Part shown: piece after piece, positions 1 to 7,421 of the stretch
Layout of the letters: every line of letters starts with the position of its first letter
Position numbering within the stretch: position 1 is the stretch's first letter
DNA from: Stutzerimonas stutzeri
GTDB taxonomy: Bacteria; Pseudomonadota; Gammaproteobacteria; Pseudomonadales; Pseudomonadaceae
Length of the DNA stretch: 64,000 bases
NCBI RefSeq assembly: GCF_024448955.1
Contig: NZ_JAMOIH010000009.1
Location: 141,438 to 205,437 of the forward strand
Reading direction: 5' to 3'
Position numbers and translations under genes: made by a program
Notes under the pieces: model-generated
What the model saw: the letters and a program-made list of their open reading frames with translations, nothing else
Databases searched by the model: none
Told to the model about the DNA's origin: nothing

Positions 1-138
1 GCCTGCGAACTTATTGAACAGTTAGGCGCTATCGAAGTACACAGCGCCGGATGGGCGCAGACGTTTAGAGCGGAGAACAACGGGAAGCCAATCTACATTC
101 AACTTCCCGGAGAGGGGGACTGTTTGGTGATTGGTTAA
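1..138 (+). CDS. 3' end of an unrecognised gene (cut by window start)
   Basis: An open frame enters from the left edge and stops at TAA (136-138), giving the last 45 residues of a protein that ends in GEGDCLVIG. I do not recognise the family. It converges with the lipoprotein gene at 205-576, and a long inverted repeat lies between the two. If the tRNA remnant at 808-829 marks an island end, this gene belongs to the island. Coding is inferred from the open frame and from the inverted repeat placed directly after its stop. Confidence 0.5.
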   Translation, partial: ACELIEQLGAIEVHSAGWAQTFRAENNGKPIYIQLPGEGDCLVIG

Positions 139-147
139 TACTTGCGA

Positions 148-194
148 GCCTCGATCTGTTTTGTGATAACTGATTATCTTAGACAGATCGAGGC
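148..194. terminator. long inverted repeat between convergent genes, likely bidirectional terminator
   Basis: The arms GCCTCGATCTGT (148-159) and ACAGATCGAGGC (183-194) are perfectly complementary over 12 bp. The 23-nt loop contains a second stem, GATAA-CTGA-TTATC. It sits between the stop codons of two convergent frames (138 and 205). There is no strong T-run on either side, so termination is inferred from position and stem strength. Confidence 0.55.
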
Positions 195-204
195 TTGAGG
201 CGGG

Positions 205-576
205 TTACTTGCAGTTGCCGGTCTGCAGGCGGTTGAGGAACTCCATAGAGATAGGAGTTTGGACTGTCGCAACCGATCTGATCGTGAGTTTTGTCCCGGC
301 GGCCGTGGGTTCACCAAGAACGTAATCGGCGGGGTGTTCCTGAAAGCTTTGAGTATTGTATCGGACCACAAAGGAATGATCGAACTTGTCAAAGTCGCCG
401 CGCACCGTATAGAAGCGACTGCAATACGGATAAGCAGTCAGGCTCTCATAGACTTCTTTGGCAGGCTTGTTCACTTCAACAACAGCATAGGGCTCGCGAT
501 GTTCAAGAGGCACTTGAGAACAGCTGACCAAGACCATCGATGCGATTACCAGTCCAAGGGTGTTTTTTAGGATCAT
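205..576 (-). CDS. small lipoprotein of unknown function
   Basis: This 123-residue protein starts MILKNTLGLVIASMVLVSC, a signal peptide with the lipobox LVSC, so it is predicted to be lipid-anchored at about Cys19. I chose the ATG at 576 because AGGAG lies about 9 nt upstream and because this start places the signal peptide at the N terminus; a longer frame upstream lacks these features. The mature part is hydrophilic, with two further cysteines (SRFYTVRG region and the C-terminal GNCK), and I recognise no family in it. It lies on the presumed island side of the tRNA remnant, so it may be transferred cargo. Lipoprotein status is well supported; function is unknown. Confidence 0.75.
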   Translation of the reverse strand: MILKNTLGLVIASMVLVSCSQVPLEHREPYAVVEVNKPAKEVYESLTAYPYCSRFYTVRGDFDKFDHSFVVRYNTQSFQEHPADYVLGEPTAAGTKLTIRSVATVQTPISMEFLNRLQTGNCK

Positions 577-807
577 TATTTGCCGCTCCTGATGGCAAAA
601 CAGCGGCGCGCTTTGTAGCACGCCGCCATTGGGCTCTCAATCCATGTTGTTCGGCTAACCACCGCGACGCCAGATAACTCCATTGCTTCTCGTGGGTTCG
701 CTGTGTAACGATTCAATGAGCCATCAACCAACCCCATCAACGGCATCCACTCTTAGTGCGACGGGACCAACAGCTCAAAGAAACGAGCCGTGCTTATGGC
801 TCTGAGC

Positions 808-829
808 TCGAATCCCGCCGGGTGCGCCA
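808..829 (+). repeat. tRNA 3'-end remnant (probable att site of an integrated element)
   Basis: The sequence from TCGAAT to GCGCCA reads as the 3' end of a tRNA gene: T-loop residues, a 3' T-stem strand CCCGC, an acceptor strand CGGGTGC, discriminator G and an encoded CCA (827-829). The matching 5' T-stem strand upstream does not pair properly and no 5' acceptor strand GCACCCG is found within 90 nt, so this is a fragment and not a whole gene. The acceptor GCACCCG/CGGGTGC resembles tRNA-Arg genes (family assignment from memory). Fragments like this are left when an element integrates into a tRNA 3' end. The host terminator directly downstream (837-867) suggests the element lies to the left. 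Confidence 0.6.
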
Positions 830-836
830 TATAAAG

Positions 837-867
837 AAGGCCCTAGATGAAAATCTGGGGCCTTTTT
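837..867 (+). terminator. rho-independent terminator after the tRNA remnant
   Basis: The arms AAGGCCCTAGAT and ATCTGGGGCCTT form a 12-bp stem (one G-T pair) with a GAAA loop, followed by a T-run (863-867). It is placed a few bases after the tRNA CCA end, as expected for a tRNA gene terminator. Confidence 0.85.
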
Positions 868-1041
868 CGTTTCGCGTCCCGCCATTGCAATTTTGGCGGA
901 CAGTTCTGCACACGCCACTCGCCAGGGCGAAGGCCTCATGTAGCAAGTGACGCCGCATAGGGTAAAGACTAAACAGCGGCGGGTCGGTATGGCGGCTATC
1001 GTGCTCAGCGTGTGGCCAGAAAATAGAGCCGAGGAACGCGG

Positions 1042-1410
1042 ATGATTGACTTCAATAACAAAGGCTTTTTCAAGCTGAAGCAGAACGACGAGTACGCGGA
1101 GCGGGTCAGCTCCCTTCTGCTGGACAGCGAGCAAGTTGTCGACGCGTACAAATCGATGCGCGACGGCGTGGTGTTCACGACCAAGCGAATCATTGCGGTA
1201 AACGTGCAAGGCCTCACCGGGAGCAAAAAGGACTTCACCTCCCTGCCCTACAAGAACATCGTCGCCTATTCGGTGGAAACGTCCGGAACCTTCGATCTGG
1301 ATTCGGAGCTGGAAATCTACTTTTCATCGTTGGGCAAAGTTAGGTTCGAATTCACCGGCAAGGCTTCGGTCGTTGAGATATCCAGGCACATATCCAGGCA
1401 TCTGCTCTGA
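1042..1410 (+). CDS. bacterial PH-domain protein
   Basis: A 122-residue protein with the layout of the small bacterial pleckstrin-homology family: an N-terminal helix, then alternating beta strands containing DGVVFTTKRIIAVNVQG and LPYKNIVAYSVETSG, and a C-terminal amphipathic helix (EISRHISRHLL). The phrase 'thing-is-on-by-default, TTKR, I.V' is typical of this family. No signal peptide or membrane segment is visible, so it should be cytoplasmic. The start ATG has GAGGAA at 1031-1036. Bacterial PH domains are common accessory genes with no agreed function. The gene stands alone, converging with the VOC gene downstream. Confidence 0.75.
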   Translation: MIDFNNKGFFKLKQNDEYAERVSSLLLDSEQVVDAYKSMRDGVVFTTKRIIAVNVQGLTGSKKDFTSLPYKNIVAYSVETSGTFDLDSELEIYFSSLGKVRFEFTGKASVVEISRHISRHLL

Positions 1411-1442
1411 GGCATCCCGGGCTGGCGTTCACCAGTAATGCC

Positions 1443-1859
1443 TCAGTCCAGGAGCTGCGGGTTCCATACGATTTCCCAGAGGTGCCCGTCCGGGTCCTTG
1501 AAATAGCCTGAATAACCGCCCCAGAACGTCTCGTGTGGCGGCTTGACGATGACGGCTCCGGCCGTCTCGGCTATCGCCATGACGGCATCGACGTCGGCTT
1601 TCGACGCCACGTTGTGGCCCAACGTCATCTCTGTCGAACTGGCCGGACCGAGCTCCAGCCCCGTGTCATGAGCGATGCTGCTACGCGGCCAGAGCGCCAG
1701 GCGCAGGCCGGGTTGCAGATGGATGAACACTACCGCACCGTACTCGTAGGCCTCACCGGTGATACCTTCGCTCACGAAGCCGAGGCCGTCGCGGTAGAAC
1801 TGCAATGACGCCTCGAGATCCTCGACCCCGAGGGTGATGACGGTAATTCGTGGTTGCAT
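1443..1859 (-). CDS. VOC (glyoxalase/bleomycin-resistance fold) family protein
   Basis: This 138-residue protein is a single vicinal-oxygen-chelate module pair: the N-terminal half starts ITVITLGVEDLEASLQFYRDGLGF and the C-terminal half ends GYSGYFKDPDGHLWEIVWNP, both family hallmarks. The final WEIVWNP region contains the Glu usually used as a metal ligand. The family covers glyoxalase I, dioxygenases and resistance proteins; the exact substrate cannot be read from sequence. It stands alone and converges with the PH-domain gene. Confidence 0.85.
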   Translation of the reverse strand: MQPRITVITLGVEDLEASLQFYRDGLGFVSEGITGEAYEYGAVVFIHLQPGLRLALWPRSSIAHDTGLELGPASSTEMTLGHNVASKADVDAVMAIAETAGAVIVKPPHETFWGGYSGYFKDPDGHLWEIVWNPQLLD

Positions 1860-2251
1860 GAACAGGCTCCGTAGCAGGCTGTACTAACGCGTCCTGTGAT
1901 AGTAGTGCACGGCAACAACACGGATCTGATCACTTTCCCGACCGGCTTCAGATCCCTTTACTCGACCCCCAGGTTGAATGAGCGTCACGGCAGCGTCACC
2001 GAAACCGGCCTTGGTGGAGCAATCCCCGGATCAGCCAGCCCACGGCCTGCGTGCGTGAACAAAACAGGTCCTTATGGACGTAGCGGCCGAAGCTCGGGAC
2101 CCACAAGCGCTGGCTTCATTCCAGCTAGACAGCTGGGGATTATCATTCTGGCCGAGCGGGTGAAACCCGCTTCTCGGGATACTGCGCGCTGATTGAATAG
2201 GTTGGAACGAGTGGCGAAGCCTTAGTCCGACACCATCGGGCCGCAGGCGGC
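1860..2251. other. intergenic region with no convincing gene
   Basis: A 392-base stretch. The only structure I can point to is a hairpin, AGCGGGTGAAACCCGCT at about 2155-2171, without a T-run. Open frames here lack ribosome sites and recognisable protein content. Confidence 0.5.
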
Positions 2252-2443
2252 CTATCGGTCGGCCCCCGTGTCATGGCATGAGGCCGTAACCGTCGAGATA
2301 ACGGCCGGTTCAGGCCGGCCAAGCTCCGATTCCGGGCTGTTTTCGGTGCGAATCCCCAACGCTGTCAGCAGCGTCTCGGTGACTTCCATGAATGAGTACC
2401 CATCGGCCCATATCTGAGTCTTAACGTTCAGCCTGTCATCCAT
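2252..2443 (-). CDS. possible small hypothetical protein
   Basis: A 63-residue frame starting MDDRLNVKTQIWADGYSF, with AGGAA about 8 nt before the ATG. The first 35 residues look protein-like (amphipathic helix VTETLLTALGI); the rest is low in recognisable content. I recognise no family. It is divergent from mdcR across an AT-rich gap. It could equally be a chance frame. Confidence 0.4.
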   Translation of the reverse strand: MDDRLNVKTQIWADGYSFMEVTETLLTALGIRTENSPESELGRPEPAVISTVTASCHDTGADR

Positions 2444-2776
2444 TTTTTTGTTCCTAAGCCGAGCATCCGCCGGCCATTAATTCAGTTGTCGTAATTTGCC
2501 GAAGTGGCAATACGCAACTATTGCATCAAGCATGCCACTATTTGGATACAGATTTTCTCTTTAATATCAATAAGTTATAGATAAAATAATTTCCAAATGT
2601 CTTGCAAGTTGCATGACTGAGTTCGCAATTCCATGCGATGTGCATTTCAGATCATCGTTTCCGTCTGGGACGTTCGTGCGTTGCGATCAGCACAGCAAGC
2701 GGCAGCTGACTCCTACTGCCAAGCCCGAAGTTGGGCTGCGTTAGGCATAATCGACTGCCATTGCCTGAGCACCGCC
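2444..2776. promoter_or_regulatory. AT-rich control region upstream of mdcR
   Basis: The stretch 2510-2610 is much richer in A and T than its surroundings and includes an interrupted palindrome TTGCC-N5-GGCAA at 2496-2510, the kind of site LysR proteins bind. Promoters for mdcR and for the small ORF at 2252-2443 probably lie here. No exact -35/-10 pair is claimed. Confidence 0.4.
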
Positions 2777-3697
2777 ATGCAGATCGACGAAGAACTCACG
2801 CTGAAGAAGCTGGAAGTATTCCTGGCATTCATGCGCAGCGGAAACCTGAGCAAGGCGGCGGCTGAGCTCAATACCAGCAATGTCAGTGTGCACCGCGCAA
2901 TTCATTCGCTGGAAAACGCGCTGCGCTGTCCGCTGTTCAAGCATGAAGGGCGCAATCTGATTCCGCTGGAAAGTGCCTACGTACTCGAAGAAAAGGCCCA
3001 GAAGCTGGTGCAGGACGTGCTGGAAACGGTGCGCCAGACACGGGAGGCCGCAGGCTTCTCAGCTGAGCGTTTTAAGCTCGGCGCGCTCTACTCGCTCACG
3101 GTGAAAACCGTGCCGCATCTGATCATGGGACTGAAACTGCGCCGCAGCGAACTCAACATCGACCTGATCCTCGGCTCCAACATCGATCTGTTCTACAAGC
3201 TGAAGAACATGGAGCTGGATGCCATTCTGGTATCGCTGAACGAGAGCGTCAGCAACGATCCGGACTGTGCGCAGTTGCCATTGTTCGCTGATGACATCTT
3301 TCTCGCCGCACCGGCCGATTCACCCTTCGCCCAGCAACCGGAGGTGGATCTGAGCGACTTGCGCGACGCGACCTTCATCACCCTCACCCAGGGCTTCGCC
3401 ACCCATCAGGACGGCAACCGGGTGTTCCAGCAGGCAGGGTTCGAGCCGAAGGTGGCGATGCAGGTGAACGACATCTTCACCTTGCTGAGCATGGTCAATT
3501 CGGGAGTGGGTTATGCCCTGCTGCCGGGCCGGGTGGGGATGGTCTACGAATCCCGGGTCAAGCTGGTGCCGTTGCAGGCGCGCTATCACCTGCAGCAGCA
3601 CATCGGCGTGGTGTTTCTGAAAGCCAAGGAGCGCGACCCGAACCTGCTCGCGCTCCTCGCCGAATGCCGCATGTACAGTTTAAAGAACCCCAGCTGA
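2777..3697 (+). CDS. mdcR: LysR-type regulator of malonate utilisation
   Basis: A 306-residue LysR-family regulator. The N-terminal winged helix-turn-helix (about residues 8-66) contains GNLSKAAAELNTSNVSVHRA; the rest is the periplasmic-binding-like effector domain. I chose the ATG at 2777, which starts the protein just before the DNA-binding domain; an upstream in-frame ATG would add 48 residues unlike any LysR protein. The gene ends 21 bases from madM, converging with the malonate operon it is inferred to activate. Its stop codon lies in one arm of a palindrome shared with the madM stop. The effector is expected to be malonate, by analogy with known MdcR. Confidence 0.85.
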   Translation: MQIDEELTLKKLEVFLAFMRSGNLSKAAAELNTSNVSVHRAIHSLENALRCPLFKHEGRNLIPLESAYVLEEKAQKLVQDVLETVRQTREAAGFSAERFKLGALYSLTVKTVPHLIMGLKLRRSELNIDLILGSNIDLFYKLKNMELDAILVSLNESVSNDPDCAQLPLFADDIFLAAPADSPFAQQPEVDLSDLRDATFITLTQGFATHQDGNRVFQQAGFEPKVAMQVNDIFTLLSMVNSGVGYALLPGRVGMVYESRVKLVPLQARYHLQQHIGVVFLKAKERDPNLLALLAECRMYSLKNPS

Positions 3698-3723
3698 ACC
3701 ACGCGGCGGTTCCCCGGTTCAGC
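3693..3723. terminator. palindrome holding both stop codons of mdcR and madM
   Basis: GCTGAACC (3693-3700) pairs with GGTTCAGC (3716-3723) over 8 bp. The mdcR TGA is in the left arm and the madM TGA, read on the minus strand, is in the right arm. There is no T-run, so bidirectional termination is an inference. Confidence 0.45.
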
Positions 3724-4483
3724 CGAGCAGGCCTCGCATGATGAAGAACAGCAGCGATGGGCCGAGCAGGCAGCCCAGCGCGGTATAGAACGCTGCGGTC
3801 AGGCAGCCGTAGGGCACCAGTTTCGGGTCGGTTGCCGCAAGGCCGCCGGCAACGCCGCTAGAGGTACCGATCAGGCCGCCGAATATCACTGCCGAGCGAG
3901 GGTTGTTCAGGCCGATCAGCGGCGCGAAGAAAGGCGTCGCCACCATCACCAAGATGGCCTTGACCAAGCCTGCCGCGATGGAAAGGGCCATCACCTCGGA
4001 GCTGGCGCCGATTGCCGCACCGGTGACCGGGCCGACGATGTAGGTCACAGCGCCGGTGCCGATAGTGGTCAGGCTGACCGCATCGGTGTAACCGAAGGCA
4101 ACGGCCACTCCGACCCCCGCCACGAACGACGAGAAGACTCCGATGAACAACGCTAGCACGCCAACGAAACCGGCGCGCTTGAGCTCCTCGACGCTGACGC
4201 CGAAGCCCGTGGCGACGATGGCAAAGTCACGCAGCATCGCACCGCCCAGAAGGCCGATACCGGAGAACATTGCGATATCCACCAGCCCCTTCTGTCCACC
4301 GGTAACCACGCCGCCGATGTAAGACAACAACAGGCCGATGAGGATGGCCACCGCCGAGCCATGCAGGCGGCCCTTGGTGAGCTTGTCCGAGAGCCAGTAG
4401 GACAGCCACATGGTGGCGCCGATGATGGCGAAGCCGCTGATCATGCCGTAGCCGGAGATCACTTTCATGAGGGATTCGTACAT
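3719..4483 (-). CDS. madM: malonate transporter subunit MadM
   Basis: A 254-residue, highly hydrophobic inner-membrane protein with several predicted membrane segments and glycine-rich stretches (GTGAVTYIVGPVTGAAIGASSEV). This is the MadM half of the MadLM malonate:cation symporter. It follows madL by 5 nt at the end of the mdc operon, so uptake and breakdown of malonate are co-expressed. Confidence 0.9.
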   Translation of the reverse strand: MYESLMKVISGYGMISGFAIIGATMWLSYWLSDKLTKGRLHGSAVAILIGLLLSYIGGVVTGGQKGLVDIAMFSGIGLLGGAMLRDFAIVATGFGVSVEELKRAGFVGVLALFIGVFSSFVAGVGVAVAFGYTDAVSLTTIGTGAVTYIVGPVTGAAIGASSEVMALSIAAGLVKAILVMVATPFFAPLIGLNNPRSAVIFGGLIGTSSGVAGGLAATDPKLVPYGCLTAAFYTALGCLLGPSLLFFIMRGLLG

Positions 4484-4488
4484 GGCCG

Positions 4489-4902
4489 TTACCCCCGTGC
4501 GCTGCTGGTGGCGGGCTTGACCGAAGCGACCGGCTCGGCTTCAGGCTTTTTTCGGCCGATCCGGTCCAGCACCGGCACTAGAGCGAAGGCCACCGCCACC
4601 GCGGCGACACCGGCGAGAATGGCCATCGGACCGCCAGAAAGCGCGCCGTATACGTTCTGTTGCGCAGCCATGGCGACCACGATCGGGATGTAGACGGCGC
4701 TCCAGAACTTGATGCCCTGCTCCGATTCCGGATTGAACAGGCCGCGTTTTTTCAGATAGCTGCCGATCAGGATCAGCAGCACCATGGCGATACCAACGCC
4801 GCCGACGTTGGCCGGCACGCCGATCGCTTTGCCAAGCAGCTCGCCGATAAAGATACCGGTGAGGGTACACAAGGCCAGGAAGGCCACACCGAAAATAATC
4901 AT
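4489..4902 (-). CDS. madL: malonate transporter subunit MadL
   Basis: A 137-residue membrane protein with about four hydrophobic segments, a GVPANVGGVGIAM motif and a polar, charged C-terminal tail (from RKKPEAEP). This matches the short MadL partner of MadM. It starts 123 nt after mdcH, the largest gap inside the operon, so transport genes may have some independent expression. Together with MadM it imports malonate. Confidence 0.9.
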   Translation of the reverse strand: MIIFGVAFLALCTLTGIFIGELLGKAIGVPANVGGVGIAMVLLILIGSYLKKRGLFNPESEQGIKFWSAVYIPIVVAMAAQQNVYGALSGGPMAILAGVAAVAVAFALVPVLDRIGRKKPEAEPVASVKPATSSARG

Positions 4903-5025
4903 TGTTATTGTCCTTTTGGATTGCGCTCAGCCTGCCGAAGGCCTGGCGCGTGTTATCGAGGTAGTTGTTGTTATCCGTCGATCAGTAGGCGAGCAAGGCT
5001 CCCTCACCCTGATGAAGCACGCGAT

Positions 5026-5952
5026 CTATCGGCTCTGGCTGCCCTCCTGACGCAGCAAGGCGTCCAGTGTGTCCAACCGAGCGCCGTCGAAAGCGATCAG
5101 CGTACCCTGTTCGAAAACCCGTCGCGCCAGCCCGGTAAGCACGGAGCCGGGCGGCAGTTCGATATGCAGCCGCACACCGCGCTCGTAGGCAGTGCGCAGG
5201 GTGCCGTGCCAGTCGACGACGCGGCACATGTTGAAGGCGAGGTCATCGCGCAGACGCTCGGCATCGAACACCGGGCGCGCCGACGAACCGCTGAGATAAC
5301 GCAGGCGCGGAGCACGCAGGTTGACCTTGGCGAACGCTTCGGCCAGGTGCTGCGCCGGCGCGTCCAGCAAGGCGCAGTGCGAGGGCACACTCATCGCCAG
5401 GCGACGCGCGCATGAGGCGCCGAGAGCCTTGGCCTGAGCGGCAACCGCCGCCATGGCGGCGTCGCTGCCGGCGATGATGATCTGGTTGTCGGCATTGATG
5501 TTCGCCAGGTAGGCGGGCTCCGCAACTTCTGCCAGCAGGCTCTCTACGGTGCCCAGCTGGAGGCCGAGGATCGCCGTCATGCTGTAGCCTTCGGGGTAGG
5601 CTTCTTGCATCAGCTCACCACGTAGTGCCACCAGGCGCAGGGCGTCGGCGTAGTCGAGCGACTCGGCGACAACCGCCGCGGCATAGGCCCCTATGGACAG
5701 TCCGGCAACGTAATCGGGTCGCTGACCGTCGCGCATCAACAGACGCGCACCGGCGACGCCGGCGATCAGCAGGCAGAGCTGAACGGCGCGGGTCGAACGC
5801 AGCGCCTCGGCCGAGTCGAGCAGCAGCGCATCCTCGCCTAGCACTGCGCTGGCCTCTGCGAGGGTAGCGGCGACTTCCGGTGCGGAAGGCAGGCGATGGA
5901 GCATGCCCGGCTTCTGTGCGCCCTGGCCTGGGAAGGCGAACAGGCTGCTCAT
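5026..5952 (-). CDS. mdcH: malonate decarboxylase malonyltransferase (epsilon subunit)
   Basis: A 308-residue acyltransferase of the FabD type that loads malonyl onto the MdcC acyl carrier. The N terminus LFAFPGQGAQKPGM is the family start motif, and GLSIG (Ser86) is the nucleophile elbow, followed by a typical FabD-like core. The chosen ATG (5952) overlaps the mdcG stop as ATGA, indicating translational coupling; a longer frame upstream is in mdcG. Role in activating the carrier with malonyl is from knowledge of the family. Confidence 0.92.
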   Translation of the reverse strand: MSSLFAFPGQGAQKPGMLHRLPSAPEVAATLAEASAVLGEDALLLDSAEALRSTRAVQLCLLIAGVAGARLLMRDGQRPDYVAGLSIGAYAAAVVAESLDYADALRLVALRGELMQEAYPEGYSMTAILGLQLGTVESLLAEVAEPAYLANINADNQIIIAGSDAAMAAVAAQAKALGASCARRLAMSVPSHCALLDAPAQHLAEAFAKVNLRAPRLRYLSGSSARPVFDAERLRDDLAFNMCRVVDWHGTLRTAYERGVRLHIELPPGSVLTGLARRVFEQGTLIAFDGARLDTLDALLRQEGSQSR

Positions 5953-6572
5953 GCGGCCCGCTCCTCTAGCCAGGGATTGGCGACCAGGCGTGGTCCCTCG
6001 GCAGTCTTGACCAGCACCCGTGCCGCGCCGCTGGCCCATTCGCTGAGCGCGACGCCACCGAGCGGCGTTTCGAGTTGCAGATCAACACGACAGGCGCGAC
6101 CTTCGAGCAATTGCAGCAGCGAGCGCGCTTCGCTGCGCGGCAGCGGCCATTCGGCTCTGAGCAGCAGGTCCAGATCGCTGTCCGGATGCGCCGCCGGCAG
6201 TCCGGTAGCGAGCTGAAAGCCAACGGAGCCCGTCACTCCCCACGGATGGCCGAAGGCTTCGAGCAACGGCCGCAGTTCGGCCAGCACGCGGAACACCGGC
6301 AGGTCTTCGCTGGCGCGACGCTCGAGCAGCTGCTCTGGAGTCAGCCGATGATTGACCGCAGCGACCGGCATCAGCGGGGCCAGGCGCTGATCCCGCGTGG
6401 CCCCGCGCACGCCGACGGCGACCAACCCCGGCGCGACGACGGCACGACGCACGACCACCGGCTGCCCAGCGGCGAGCACGGCGACCGCCCAGGCCGGAGC
6501 ATCGGCCGGCAACTGCTCGGGGCGCATGCCCCAGAGCAGGTCGTGGGGGCGCAGATCTTCAGGCTGGTACAT
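5949..6572 (-). CDS. mdcG: phosphoribosyl-dephospho-CoA transferase
   Basis: A 207-residue enzyme that attaches the 2'-(5''-phosphoribosyl)-3'-dephospho-CoA prosthetic group to the serine of MdcC. It contains a nucleotidyltransferase-like signature, GSVGFQLATG followed by DSDLDLLL. The start at 6572 (MYQPEDLRPHDLLWG) is preceded by AGGAG at 6-nt spacing, better than an upstream in-frame ATG at 6623. A 63-nt gap separates it from mdcE; it overlaps mdcH by 4 nt. Confidence 0.9.
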   Translation of the reverse strand: MYQPEDLRPHDLLWGMRPEQLPADAPAWAVAVLAAGQPVVVRRAVVAPGLVAVGVRGATRDQRLAPLMPVAAVNHRLTPEQLLERRASEDLPVFRVLAELRPLLEAFGHPWGVTGSVGFQLATGLPAAHPDSDLDLLLRAEWPLPRSEARSLLQLLEGRACRVDLQLETPLGGVALSEWASGAARVLVKTAEGPRLVANPWLEERAA

Positions 6573-6635
6573 GGCTGTCTCCTGCTCGTGATGTCGGTTG
6601 CCGGACCACTGAGGCTGATTCACCGCCGCACGCCG

Positions 6636-7421
6636 TTACCACTGCGCGCGCAGCATCTCCCGCACCCGCGACGACGCCTCGCGATTCGCCGCACCGAGGC
6701 GGCCGCGCAAATCGCTGCTACCTCCGATGTCCGCGACGGCCTTGGCGAGACAGTCGCGCACACGCTGCAGGTCGTCCGCCGAGGGCTGCTCAATGCTGTC
6801 CACCGAGAGGGTTTCCCAGAGCAGGCCGAGGGTGGAGTAGTTGTCGATGTCGTAAGCCATTGGCGGCACGGACTCGGCCAGCGCCTCGAGTTCCTCGACA
6901 CTGCGCAGGGTGATGCGGGCCGCGGCGGCCTTGCCCATGGCGTGCACCATCACACCCGGATCGCGCAACGCGATGATCCGCTGGGCCTGGTAACCGTGAG
7001 CGAGGAAGGCACCGGACATAGCCTTGCCAACCAGCAGGGCAACTACGGGATGCCCGGCCAGCCGTGCACGGGCATAGCCATCCACTGCACCGGCCAGCGC
7101 CTGGTGAATCCCTAAGGCTTCTTCGCGGCGGCCGTAGGCCTGACTCGGCACGTCGACGACGGCGACCAGCACGCGCTTGTCGGCCTTGTCGCGGTCGGCT
7201 TCGATGACTTCATCGACCGCCTTGCCCAGGCCCCAGCCTTCGAGCAGGCCGACTTCGCCATTGCGCGCGCGCGGGAATGGATTTTCGGCATCCGGCACCA
7301 CGGCGATGTAGCGCGCGGTACGGTCACCGAGTGTGCCGTCGATGACCTTCACCGAGGCCGGATAGCCCGCCAATTCCTGGCCACCAGCCAGGGCTTGCAA
7401 CCAGTTCAGTCCACGGTTCAT
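6636..7421 (-). CDS. mdcE: malonate decarboxylase gamma subunit
   Basis: A 261-residue protein of the crotonase-like carboxyltransferase fold. With MdcD it forms the carboxy-lyase that decarboxylates malonyl-S-ACP to acetyl-S-ACP. Visible family features include VVALLVGKAMSGAFLAHG and MVHAMGKAAAARIT. Its start overlaps the mdcD stop as ATGA (7418-7421), so the two subunits are translationally coupled. Confidence 0.92.
   Translation of the reverse strand: MNRGLNWLQALAGGQELAGYPASVKVIDGTLGDRTARYIAVVPDAENPFPRARNGEVGLLEGWGLGKAVDEVIEADRDKADKRVLVAVVDVPSQAYGRREEALGIHQALAGAVDGYARARLAGHPVVALLVGKAMSGAFLAHGYQAQRIIALRDPGVMVHAMGKAAAARITLRSVEELEALAESVPPMAYDIDNYSTLGLLWETLSVDSIEQPSADDLQRVRDCLAKAVADIGGSSDLRGRLGAANREASSRVREMLRAQW

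Noticed and set aside
740..829. A whole tRNA gene ending at the encoded CCA
   Set aside because: The upstream half has a tRNA-like word (CAGCTCAAAGAAACGAGC) but the T-stem does not pair and no 5' acceptor strand complementary to CGGGTGC exists in range.
1896..2192. A 98-residue open frame upstream of the VOC gene
   Set aside because: No ribosome site, poor protein-like composition, no recognisable motif.
4660..5415. A 251-residue open frame on the plus strand
   Set aside because: It runs antisense across madL and mdcH, with composition typical of a reverse frame in GC-rich DNA, and no ribosome site.
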